Source of the DNA: Magnaporthiopsis rhizophila
Taxonomy: Eukaryota > Ascomycota > Sordariomycetes > Magnaporthales > Magnaporthaceae
Direction of reading: 5' to 3'
DNA: 64,000 bases
Assembly (NCBI GenBank): GCA_003049465.1
Contig: PYSS01000054.1
Span: forward strand, 124,001-188,000
Of this stretch, positions 54,901-64,000 are shown in pieces (within the stretch, counting starts at the first letter, position 1; each line of letters starts with the position of its first letter). The translations under genes and the position numbers were made by a program. The notes under the pieces were generated by a model. It was not told the DNA's origin. It saw nothing but the letters and a program-made list of their open reading frames with translations, and made no database searches.

Positions 54901-56077
54901 TCTCGGCAAAGGGGCCCGAGAAGCCGGTGCCCATGAGCGACGGGTGCTTGCTGCCGGCCACCTCGACGGCGTAGGCCTCGTTGTACAGCATCGTCAGCTC
55001 GCTGCCCCAGAAGAGGGCGGCGGGGAAGGGGTTGCTGAGGCAGAGGTTGGCGGCCTGGCGGAACTCGGGCGACCAGCTCTCCATGGCGCCCAGCGGCGTG
55101 GCGGCCCAGTCGATGGAGCGGGCAAACTTCTGGTGTTCCGACAGCACCCCGCGCGGGTTGGGCTTTGTCCAGTCGGCCACGGCCTTGTCGGGCGAGGATA
55201 GCGTGATGGACCGGCCGCCGATGGAGGTGCCGCCCGTGTCATTGGAGCTGCCGTCGGGCGTGCCTCCGAAGTAGGGTTTCGGCAGGAACTTTGTGGACGA
55301 GGACACGAACGTCGATGACGGCGCGGTCGGAAAGCGGTCGGGGAGGGCGAGCAAGGTCGATGTCGCGGCGGCGCGGGGAGTGGCGGTGGTGCTGCCAGGG
55401 AGAGTCGGGGGTTTCGCAGGAGACGGTGAGGCGGGCTTCTCCGAGGGCATGGGCGGCGTAGGGGGCAGCCGGGGCGGCTGGGTAAAGGCCGGCTGAGGGC
55501 GGCCAGCCGGGTCGGCGGTGCCATTCTGCGGGCGGACGGTTGTCTGGCCCTCGTTTTGCGAGACGGCGGCGGAAAGTCCGAGCAGGTCGCTGTCGGCACG
55601 CCACAGACGGCTGCCGCTGATCAGGCGCCAGCGCTGGCGAACAGTGGAGCCGGTCCACAGCAGGCCAGCGTAGAGAAAGGACAGCGGGAAGACGTCCTTG
55701 GAGTCGTCGTGGGGGGTGACGCCTGTGGCCCAGCGGCGGAAGTCGTCGTAGGTCGCGGGCATCGTTATGGGGGTAACGTCGGCGGCGGCGGCGGGATCTG
55801 GCAAGCCGGTGGCATCGGGCCCGACGAGAGAGTCGAGCAGACGCTCGTGCTGGCGCAGGGCGGCATTGCAGAAGACGGGGACAATTGGCTTGACAGGCTT
55901 CGTGGGCTTTGGACCCGGGGCGGAAGGCAGATCCTCGTCGGGGTCGAGGTCGAGAACAAAGATCGGGCGCGAGTCGGCGTCGAGAACATCCCGGATGGAC
56001 AGCGTAGCCAGTTCGTCGGCGGGGTCCTCGCAGGCGCCAGGCAGGGGCAGCCGGTCTTCTGGGGTGGCCGGGTCCAT
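51907..56077 (-). CDS. Hybrid histidine kinase with PAS domain and receiver
   Basis: Sensor of a fungal multistep phosphorelay (His, Asp, then HPt and response regulator). Exon 1 is 56077-53564, the intron 53563-53485 (GTCAGT...ACACAG) and exon 2 53484-51907, 1363 residues. The N-terminal ~300 residues are Pro/Ser-rich. Residues ~310-670 form a sensory region (SIDWAATPLGAMESWSPEFR, FFGAF-like WGSELTMLYNEAYA, SREGFVPSFREAMRTREPTL). A PAS fold at ~690-810 contains ELSPLGMFLISPDGVLREAN and IMGSITDIS. The intron splits the H-box: DITS then HEMRNPLSAIL, phospho-His ~839. N box NLMTNAIKF, G1 QDTGCGLS and G2 GGSGLGLFIS are intact. A Gln-rich linker joins the receiver, with ILVVEDNLINQKVL, phospho-acceptor Asp ~1290 in LMDLEMPNMDG, and VSKPF. 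No membrane segment, so cytosolic. All catalytic residues are present. Confidence 0.94.
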
Positions 56078-56605
56078 GCCTCTGCAATGGCGGCGGCGGG
56101 CGACTCAGCGGCAGCGAGGGCGGAGAGCGGCGCGCGGGCATTCATTCGCCGTGGCAGCTGGAGCCAGCAGGGTTGGGTCCTACTGCGAGGCGAAACCTTT
56201 TTTTCTTGCGTGGGCGGCGCCTGCCTGCTGCCAATGCTGCCTTCCCCGTCTGTCTGCAATTGATAGACAGCACGGTAATTCCAGCACAAATCATTCAATT
56301 GAAACTTCTTTGATTCCCACCGCTATTGAATCCGTTCGTTCCTGCCGTCCTGGTGTCCAGCGCAGCGTCTCCAAAAGCATGACAGCTCAAGGCAGGTACA
56401 CGGGCCACCTGGGGCGACACTGAGGCCCACAGCACCCAGCGGATTGGATCGATGGTGCCACAGACACTCGAGGCGTCGATCGCCGATTCAGTGCATCATC
56501 AGACGGACCTTCCATACTTTAATGATCTCGTCATTGATGCGGGGCTAGCCTGGACATTGGGTGCACACCGACACAATTCTAGCGTGGTTTCGTCCCAATT
56601 CCTCC
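56078..56605. other. Intergenic region upstream of the histidine kinase
   Basis: Promoter and leader of the kinase (minus), also the 3' flank of the next minus-strand gene. No gene seen. Confidence 0.4.
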
Positions 56606-57149
56606 CTACACAGCGTAAACGCTGCTGTCCTTGAGCCCGAGCTTCCCCTCCGCCTGCAACTTCAGCAGCGTCTCCTTGAATCGCCTGACCACGTCGGCAG
56701 GGTACCCAGGCTCCGTGGGCTTGATTGTAGACTTTGTGCTGTCAATACGGATCCAGGGGATGCTCGTGGCGGTGGCGGTGGCCGGCTCGCCATCGCTAGC
56801 GCCGACGAGCCCCAGCGACTGCCGCAGCTTTTGAGTTGCAGCCTCGTCGTACGCGCCGCCCAGCAGCAGCGCCACCGGTGGCCCAGACTCCCAGCGGCCC
56901 GTCGCGAGGGCGCTGCTCTTGGGGTCGGGCTGCTCTCCTTTGAGGAGCAGTGGGAGCTCCTTGTCGATGGCCTCGGCGAGGGTGAAGTGGATGACTGCGT
57001 GGTGTTTCGATGAGCTTGGATTTGAGGGCATAGGATGAAACCGAGATTCTGCGCCTACCTTCGATCTCGGGCAAGAGCAGGTCAATTACCGCCTTTCCTA
57101 TGAGCTCGCTTTTGCCCGTAGCGATGACGGGGATCTTGGCGGTCGACAT
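56606..57149 (-). CDS. Conserved hypothetical fungal protein
   Basis: Exon 1 is 57149-57059, the intron 57058-56995 (GTAGGC...ACGCAG) and exon 2 56994-56606, encoding 159 residues. The opening KIPVIATGKSELIGKAVIDL and the beta-alpha pattern that follows (PEIEVIHFTLAEAIDKELPL, GPPVALLLGGAYDEAATQKL) suggest a small Rossmann-like or flavodoxin-like alpha/beta fold. The segment SIPWIRIDSTK and terminal VRRFKETLLKLQAEGKLGL match a conserved Pezizomycotina family with no assigned function, as far as I recall. The GATGKSE-like loop is not a P-loop. No signal peptide. The role is unknown. Confidence 0.7.
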
Positions 57150-57574
57150 GCTGTGGTTTTTACCTTTTCCCTTATTTTCTTCTTTTGGAGGGTGCACGGT
57201 GATGGTGGGATGACGAAACTGGAGGAAGTGACAGCACCGGCCAGGCGATTTTGAAAGCTGAAGCCCGTAAGCCCCCTCCTCTAGCGCCGCCGTCTGCCGG
57301 AGTTTATCGCTACGATTTGGAAGCACGAGGGCCGAGCTCGCCGATAAACTCCGAGGGACATATGATAACTGCTTCTACTCCCTTAAGCCGTTCCGTTTCG
57401 GCTACCTATGCGTGTGTTCTCGGAACCGACAAACCGTACTATTTGCACAAAGGATAGATCTTGGCCTAGGGTCCATAGGTTCGGGCACGGCCACCATTCT
57501 ATATCTATAACCAGCCAGCAAGGCATGTTCGATTAACTCCCTCAAAGAGACTTCATATCATTATCATTACACGG
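57150..57574. other. Intergenic region
   Basis: Leader and promoter of the hypothetical gene and the 3' flank of dipeptidyl-peptidase V. Nothing else seen. Confidence 0.4.
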
Positions 57575-59879
57575 CTAGTACGGGCTGGTGGCGTTGCTGT
57601 TGCCGCTGTAGTAGTTGATCCACTTGAAAATCTCCGTGTGCCACACCAGGCTGTTCTCGGGCTTGAGCACCCAGTGGTTCTCGTCGGGGAAGTTGAGGAA
57701 CTTGCTGGGCACACCCTTGACCTGCAGCATGTTGAAAAGCAGCAGGCCCTCCGACACGGGCAACCGGAAGTCCAGGTCGTTGTGCACCACAAAGTGCGGC
57801 GTCGCCCACTTGTCGACGTGCAGCAGCGGGTTCCAGTCGTAGTACGGCGACCCTTCCTTGAGTCCCGTCTCGTTGAACTGGCCGCGGAAGTCATGGTTCA
57901 TGAACCAGAGCTCCTCGCTAGCGTACTGGTTCAGCGTCGACGTGCTACCGTCGTGCGTCACCAGCGCCTTGAACCAGCGGCCCATCTCGTGTCCTTGCAT
58001 CCTGTTTTGATGGACGTGGGCCGTGTCAGTGTATGCTATTGGGTGGGTGGGTATCTTTGGAGTGGAGGGGCAAAAGAGAAATCTGCTTACCAATTGGTCA
58101 TGTAGCCGCCAAACGACGCGCCCGCCTCGATGCCGCGCGACGTGTCGACATAGTCCAGCGTCTCGTTGACGTACTTCCACGCGTGCACCAGGTCCCAGTA
58201 TGGGTAGCTGCCCCAGCGGCCCTGCACGGCGTCCGTCAGGTTCTGGCCGAAGCCGGTCGACGCCGTCGGGTTGGGCGCTATAACCACGTAGCCCTGGTCC
58301 GCCCAGACCTTGAAGTTCCAGCGCGTGCTCCACGAGTTGGCGTGCGCGCCCTGCGGCCCGCCGTGCGTGATGAAGGCGAGCGGGTACTTCTTGCCGCGCT
58401 GGAAGCCCGTCGGGTACACGATCCAGGCCTGCTGCTTGATCTCGGACGTGTTGGTCGAGTAGTAGAACTCGGACACGTCCTGCGGGCCGAGCCCCTTGAG
58501 CTCCGCGTCGGCCTCGTTGGCGCGGAAGTAGCTGCGAATGTTGGGGCTGCCGCTGGTGGCCGTGCTGTAGATGTCGCGGCTCGACCAGATCTTGGAGTCC
58601 GACACCAGCAGTCGCCCGTCGGGGAGCTCCTCGAAGCCGGCAACCGCGCCCTCGTCCGTCACGTTGGTAGGCTTGTACGACGCCTCGGCGCGAACGGGCA
58701 CTGCGAAGACCCTGTTCCGAGCGAGGTCGTTGGCGTCGACGAAGAGGGTGTCTCCGCTACGTGACCACACGATCGACCCGGGAGCCCGGTCCCAGTCGCC
58801 AGCCACTTTGCTGATCTTAAAAGCCCCCGAGTTCGGGTTGCCAGAGACGTCGGCAACGTAGATGATTGTGCGATCCGCCTCGTAATCGATGCCGCTCATC
58901 TGCAGGTACGCAAGCTTGGAGCTATCGCGCGAGAAGACGGGGGATGAGGACGCGCCCTGGGCGTCGGGGAAGGCGGTGCCGCCGCGGGGGTTGATGGGGA
59001 CGGCATCCTTGGCGGTGCCATCGAAGGGGACCAGGTATATCTGGGTGCTGGTGAAGTTGGCCAGCGGCAGGTGGATGTCCTTGGTCATGAAAGCGACCTT
59101 GGTGCCGTCGGGCGAGAGAGCATAATCGCCGGGGCCGCCCTGGTCGTAGGGGCTCTCGGCGCAGGTGACGTTGCAGATGCCCGTCACGTAGTTGGTCAGC
59201 TTGCCGTCGAAGGTCAGGGACGAGCCGTTGCCTGCTGTGAGAGTGCCGCCGAACACGGCGTTCTTCTGGGGCGAAAGCCATACATCCTGTGGGGGCTTCG
59301 TGTTAGCGCGAGTGGGATACAGGTTTTTGCTTGGCGCTGCGTTGAGCTTACCCAGTGCCGGGGATAGATGGAGTTGTAAATCCTGGCGGTGCTCTTTGAG
59401 GTAGCGGCAGTCTCCTCGTTGTACACGGTCCCGTTAGGATAGGCCGTGGCGGTGACCAGGAAGCGCACATCTCCCGAGCGCGTGCGCGCGACCTTCAAGC
59501 CGGAAAAGGGCCCTGGAAGCGAGGCGACCTTGGTGGCAGAACCGAGGGAGAGCAGATCGGCCGAGTACAGGCTGGTGCCGTTGAGGTACAGGATGCTGGT
59601 GTTGGTGGGACCAACAAAAACAACCTCGGAGAGGTCCGAGGTGCTGTTATGCCAGCGCGTGATGGCTCCGGTCTGCAGGTTGACGAGGTTCCACCAGGTC
59701 GTCCGCTTGGCCGAGTCGAACGAGTACTGGTTGGCCGTGTAGATGGCGTACTCGCCCGAGGGGTTCGCCTGAGCGGTGCCGTAGCGAGGGGCCGAGAGCA
59801 TCTGCTTGGGGCTGATGGCGGCCGCAGGGAGGACGGCCACCAGGCCCACGGCGGCCAGGGTGCTCGTGCGGAGAAGCAT
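57575..59879 (-). CDS. Secreted dipeptidyl-peptidase V (prolyl oligopeptidase family S9C)
   Basis: Serine exopeptidase that releases dipeptides from N-termini outside the cell. Exons are 59879-59352, 59286-58091 and 58001-57575, all with clean GT-AG junctions, giving 716 residues against ~720 for Aspergillus DPP V. Signal peptide MLLRTSTLAAVGLVAVLPAA. The beta-propeller-like N-terminal part (SPKQMLSAPRYGTAQANPSG, GDYALSPDGTKVAFM) carries many N-x-S/T sites. The hydrolase domain shows YPLAFITHGGPQGAH (oxyanion region), nucleophile elbow GASFGGYM with Ser ~567, Asp ~652 in NDLDFRLP and His ~684 in ENHWVLKPENS. Intron 2 falls right after GGYMTNW. All three catalytic residues are present, so the enzyme should be active. 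A TATTTAT lies ~95 bp upstream of the ATG (59973-59979). Confidence 0.95.
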
Positions 59880-60496
59880 GGCTGTCGTTGGATCAAGCAA
59901 GCCAAGGATGACGGCCGAGAGCAGGAGGGTGGTTACCCGCCGTGAGCAGCATTGGCAGCGGACGGGGCCGACATAAATACCCCGTCAGCTCGCGGCCTCC
60001 TGCAGCTGCTGGGTTCCATGGTCGGGCCGACGTTTGTCTATCGGTGTGTGTGTGGATGTTATCAACGAGGCGAGAGGGGGAATTCCATGTCCAAATCTCG
60101 CGTGGTCCATATTGCGTCAGCGTAAGCACCAAGGCTTCACTGGGCCTGTGCCCTGGCAACAACTGGAGCTTACACCAGACGGAAAGAGGGGCAGCCGCCA
60201 CCGTAGGACAGCACCTGCCTGTGTTGAGCAGCTCGCTGCACTGGAGCGGGGTTCTCGTTCGGCGCCTCGCATCGCTTGACGAATCAACGATCAGCAGCCG
60301 CGGGAAAGACGGCTGGCGACTTGGAGCGACCTTCCTTATTAGGAAGCGACGTCGATCGCTCCCCCCGCAGAACAATGTTGAACAATTTTTTCACTTCAGC
60401 CGCACCAACCGAGCGGGAAATAATACAAGCGATTGAAGGATCAGACCCCGGTCCTTTTTTTGCTTCCTCGCATCACCAAAGGACCAACCACCCGGC
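59880..60496. other. Intergenic region
   Basis: Promoter of dipeptidyl-peptidase V and 3' flank of the rhodopsin-fold gene. No other gene. Confidence 0.4.
59973..59979 (-). promoter_or_regulatory. TATA-like box of the dipeptidyl-peptidase V gene
   Basis: TATTTAT on the minus strand ~95 bp upstream of the ATG. Confidence 0.35.
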
Positions 60497-62205
60497 CTAC
60501 TTTTCACTGTACCTGACACTGAACTCCCTCGTATAGCTGATGGCCCTGTTCCCAGTCCCCTCTGCAAGGATCATGTCCGTGCTTGTTGTCGGTGACGGCA
60601 TCTCCAGCCGACCTCCCCTCGCCTCCGCCAATGTGGCCGTCGGGCTGACGACGTCCCTGTCTGTCCGTATCGGTTGCACTTGCGACTCGCGTGTGCGGAC
60701 CGTCAAGGCGGCAGACTTGCGGGTGCGGTGGTCCCGCAACTCCAAATCGACTCCGTCTTCGTCGTTGCCCAGGCCAGTCACGATGGTGTCATCCGCCCGG
60801 GCACGATTGCGAGTGCCGCCGCCGCCGCTGCCGATGGTGGCCGTTCCGAAGCCGGTCCGTCCCCCGCTGACCTTGTACTGCTGACTGTAGTAGCCGCGCC
60901 GGTCTGTCGTCGTGTTCAGTTTTAGGACGCGTCCGAGCAGTGGTTTCAGGAACGAGGCGCATGCGGCTATGATCCCGATGTTGAGTTGGAGGCTGTCGAG
61001 CGGTAATTATGAGTTAGCGCAAGACCGCGATCGCATGGGCATAGGGCAAGGAACATGACTTACTTTTGCCAAAAGTGAACCCAGTAATCGCTGTAAACAT
61101 GGCTGCCGTTAGCTTCTGCGGTCCAAACTTCGCAGCCATTTGCGTAAAAATAGGCCCATCATGACTTACAACGTCTGGTCCGGGTCTCCGCCTGTCGTAA
61201 GCATAAAGACGGCCTTAAGGACACCCATCAGAATAGCACTATTCGTGTTAGCGAAGATGCCATTTTTGCTCCAGGTCCAATCGAGATGCTTACAAGTAGC
61301 CAAGGTTGAGGATGCCAATGACATAGATCTTGGCGCGCAGCTTCATCTTCAAGTTCCAGATGATGGGGATCGGCAATGTCCCAAGCAGGACATCGGTGAA
61401 GATGTGACAGGCTAGACGGAGGAGTTTGTATGAATTAATACCTTGCGGCCATTCCCAAGGCTCAAATCCATGCTCGCTGGAAGAAGGTGGAAAGCAACGT
61501 ACAGACGTTCCAGTACACGAGGTTGACGAACAGTTTGAAGTCGTGACACCTCGGATCGAAGGGGTTCATCCACTGGAACTCCCACCACCCGGAGAATGGC
61601 GTGCAGTAGAGAAACAGCCAGGTGATGGCCTGGGTGGAGTACAATACCACAAATACTGCACGCAGGTGTGGCAAGCCGGCATCGTCAGCAAATGGCAAAG
61701 AGTCTACATGGAAGAAATAGGCAGGCAACTAGGTAGATAGATACGTACCCATAACTCCGTAGAGAGACCATCGATACCAGGCCAGGTCCTTCTTGAGCCG
61801 CAGCAGGCTGAGGGCCATGGAGATCCTAAGCAGCCCCAGCGCCACGCCATCCGAAAAAACCGTCTTCCAGAACGTGATCTGCTCAAACTTGACCCTCTCC
61901 TGCGGAGGGATGGTCAGGCCGTGCCGGCCGAGCCCGTGAGGTACCTGCAGAATCAAGCATATCCACGAGCCGAGGGCGAGCAGCGCGGTGGTGATGATGA
62001 GGCCGTCATCGACGCCAAAGGCCTTGACCATGAACAAGCGGACGTATGTCCGCAGGACGACGATGGTCAAGGCCAGGACATTGAAGAACCCGACGACTCC
62101 CACGATCCTGCCGGCGTTGCTGGCGGCGACGTATTCGGGCGGGAAGGAAAGCGGCGTCGGCGGCCCAGGAGGGCCCGGCGGGCTGTTGGCGGCGGCCGCG
62201 CTCAT
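60497..62205 (-). CDS. Fungal rhodopsin-fold (PTH11-like) seven-pass membrane protein, six exons
   Basis: A large ascomycete family of putative receptor-like membrane proteins; ligands are mostly unknown. Exons are 62205-61749, 61655-61503, 61411-61294, 61238-61170, 61090-61064 (27 nt) and 60992-60497, giving 439 residues with every phase consistent. The start is MSAAAANSPPGPPGPPTPLS. Seven hydrophobic segments include VGVVGFFNVLALTIVVLRTY, GLIITTALLALGSWICLILQ, FVVLYSTQAITWLFLYCTPF, CHIFTDVLLGTLPIPIIWNL, AKIYVIGILNLGYLFAI and NLQLNIGIIAACASFLKPLL. The C-terminal tail (~300-439) is cytosolic, Ser/Thr/Arg-rich and Gly-rich (TIGSGGGGTRNRARADDT). No CFEM domain precedes it, so it is the CFEM-less type. 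Confidence 0.88.
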
Positions 62206-63878
62206 TGTTTTTGCGGAGCTGATGGGGTGAATGGGTGGGATGGTCTGGGTTGTCGGATTGCAAAGGCCCGGCGGCGGGCCCGATCGTGGAGGAGGGGTCT
62301 GGATATGCGTAAGGGAGGCTGAAAACTCGGAAACCTTCTGCCTGGCGAGTGCCGAACGGAGGCGGGCGGTTATGAATAGGTCCAGATATATGAAGAAACA
62401 ATCTACATCGAGCAAAGGTTGGATGGGGAGTGAGTGTGTTCGGAGATTAGAGGCAAACCAGACGTCACACTGAAGTCTACAGCAAGCTACCATCGGATCC
62501 AGGGGCACCACCTGCCATGTGTCTTCGGTACTGCAGGAACAGCAATCTATGTAGTAGCGCGGTAGCACAAGCTTTCTGGACGAGGAAGGTTGTAGCTGTA
62601 TGAGGGGTGTGTGCGATGGAGAATGGATACGACTGGCTGGGCGTGAGGAGACCTGTGCGGAGGGAGGCAAAGTGAGAAAGGGGTTTCATGTCCGCCACAG
62701 CCGACCCTGAGGTGGACGGGCCGGGTTTGAGGGCCTGAGTAGTCCAGTCAACTCGACCGACATGGAGAAAGCACAAGTTGTTGTCACCAAGAGAGCCAGT
62801 TGAGGCAAACGGGCCATGTCACTGGCGGCACCAAGTTAGTGCCTCTCGAGCTCTCGCGCACAAGAGACTTGCAGGAGATGGGCCAGGATGGGGTCTTGGA
62901 CGTCACGGCATTCAACGGCATCCTCTCACGCAATGCCCCATCGGAGATGCATTGCTAGTTATTGTGCGTTTGCGGGACCTGTTCCTTCTAGGATGGGTCG
63001 AGGGTATGTAATCACATGGGTAGGTAGTATTTCGGCATATGCAACCCCTTTTTCCCGTTATTGCTCGTGGGCGTTGGCACAAGGTCAAGTCGAAAAAAAG
63101 GGGTACTGACACGCAGAACAGTCTGGTCACGGTGGATGGTGCCTGAGGTGGGGAGGGTAGGATGGGGTTCTTCCAAGTTGGATGATACATAACCCGAACG
63201 GTAAGGAAATGCACGTCATGCCATGCCCGGTGTACCGTAGCAGCCGGGCCATTAATGCCGATGTGGGCCTGACTCCTGAGCGCGAGAAGACTGCCCGATT
63301 TGGACCCGCCAGCCCTGACAGCCAGGCCGAGTGGCCCTTTCCATCACACAAATAAGTCCAACCACACGGGCATTGTGACAGCACTGACGGGTGGCTTGGC
63401 GAAGATTGCACGGTATTTGGGACACAAAAATAATAAAAAAAATAAAATAAAAAAATAAAAAGCCCACAAGGGGTGGAGAGAAATGTCCTGGAGACGGGTG
63501 GAGCAGGTAATATCACAATGACACCAGCCTCCACCGGGCAGCCAACCATTGCGCACCTAGACGCCAACCCCGTCCACCTTCGGCGAACAGCTGGGGACGC
63601 GGCAATGCAAAGTCTGTTGGCGGGCCGGCCGGATCATTAGTGGCGGGTGCACTGGCGATCTTTGCCATAAAAATTGGGCTGCGGCCACTCGATTCCGCAG
63701 CACTGGACGACCAGTGTGTTCCCATCCATCTCGCCCACAGAGGATAAGCCAAGCAGAGCAGCACTGCATCTATCAAAGCAACCCTAGTCATTTATCATCA
63801 CACTCGTTTTCCGTCACTCTTTTTCTCCTACTTGTTTTCCCCTACTGCTCCTGCATTCTATAGAGCTGAACCACAAAC
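62206..63878. other. Divergent intergenic region
   Basis: Leader of the rhodopsin-fold gene and promoter of the next + strand gene. An A/T low-complexity stretch of AAAATAAA-like units lies at about 63427-63462. No gene seen. Confidence 0.45.
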
Positions 63879-64000
63879 ATGCGCGCCACCGCCGTCAAAA
63901 TGTGGTCGGGCGTGGGCCTAATAGCCAGCACTCTTTTGGCTGCCCGTGTTGCCGCCCGTCCTAGCGCCGCCACGGTCGAGTGCGACGTGGCTATTATCGG
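63879..64000 (+). CDS. Secreted flavoprotein-like gene, first 40 codons only (cut by window end)
   Basis: ATG at 63879 begins MRATAVKMWSGVGLIASTLL followed by AARVAARPSAA, a signal peptide. It is followed by TVECDVAIIG, the first beta strand of an FAD/NAD(P)-binding Rossmann fold (usually completed by GxGxxG just beyond). Similar starts occur in secreted FAD-dependent oxidoreductases and amine or polyamine oxidase-like fungal proteins. The window ends before any subfamily motif, so the substrate cannot be guessed. The first intron position is unknown. Confidence 0.65.
   Translation, partial: MRATAVKMWSGVGLIASTLLAARVAARPSAATVECDVAII

Noticed and set aside
1..64000. CRISPR array, bacterial operon or prophage structure
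   Set aside because: No regularly spaced repeats; gene structure with introns and an intron-bearing tRNA is eukaryotic.
1..64000. Secondary-metabolite gene cluster
   Set aside because: No PKS, NRPS, terpene synthase or transporter set; the lipocalin-like and oxygenase genes are far apart and lack partners.

Overview
The window is a GC-rich, gene-sparse chromosomal segment from a filamentous ascomycete, most likely a Sordariomycete. The evidence is short 50-90 bp GT-AG spliceosomal introns in about half the genes, long intergenic spacers, an intron-bearing nuclear tRNA-Leu, and typically fungal families: Ppo/linoleate diol synthase, Mto1/ApsB microtubule organiser, GT90 CAP10, DUF1996, DPP V, a fungal rhodopsin-fold receptor and a hybrid histidine kinase. 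All gene models here were built by hand from reading frames, splice motifs and family resemblance. The species cannot be named from sequence alone.

Layout. 1-1.2 kb: 5' half of an oxylipin-forming Ppo dioxygenase (-), cut by the window edge. 3.7-6.4 kb: DUF2235 hydrolase (+). 7.3-12.1 kb: large coiled-coil microtubule-organising protein (-) with a tiny upstream ORF touching its start codon. 14.6-16.6 kb: unrecognised six-exon gene (+). 17.5 kb: 72-residue conserved small protein. 18.5-19.2 kb: four-pass membrane protein (-). 21.0-22.2 kb: arginase (-). 23.2-25.4 kb: GT90/CAP10 glycosyltransferase (-). 27.1-28.3 kb: MetE-like protein (-). 29.3-31.5 kb: mitochondrial transcription factor B/rRNA dimethylase-like protein (+). 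31.7-32.9 kb: double-GFA protein with an apparent +1 frameshift (+). 33.3-33.6 kb: MIOREX component 7-like small protein (-).

33.6-51 kb looks more accessory. It holds an NLR-like fragment with no P-loop, a zinc-knuckle protein, a small secreted cysteine-rich protein, an 11-ankyrin-repeat protein, a four-TM orphan, a secreted GH10 xylanase, a DUF3431 relic with two lesions, a secreted DUF1996 protein, tRNA-Leu(AAG) and a lipocalin-like protein.

51.9-64 kb: hybrid histidine kinase (-), conserved hypothetical protein (-), secreted dipeptidyl-peptidase V (-), a six-exon rhodopsin/PTH11-like membrane protein (-), and the first codons of a secreted flavoprotein-like gene (+).

The genes do not form one pathway or biosynthetic cluster. 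The shared themes are secretion (GH10, DUF1996, DPP V, cysteine-rich protein) and sensing (histidine kinase, rhodopsin-fold receptor). I found no convincing new multi-gene system. The best leads are the P-loop-less NLR fragment, the uORF abutting the microtubule organiser, the unrecognised six-exon gene, the broken GFA and DUF3431 genes, and very long poly(A)/poly(T) tracts, one of them inside an intron and two interrupted by assembly Ns.
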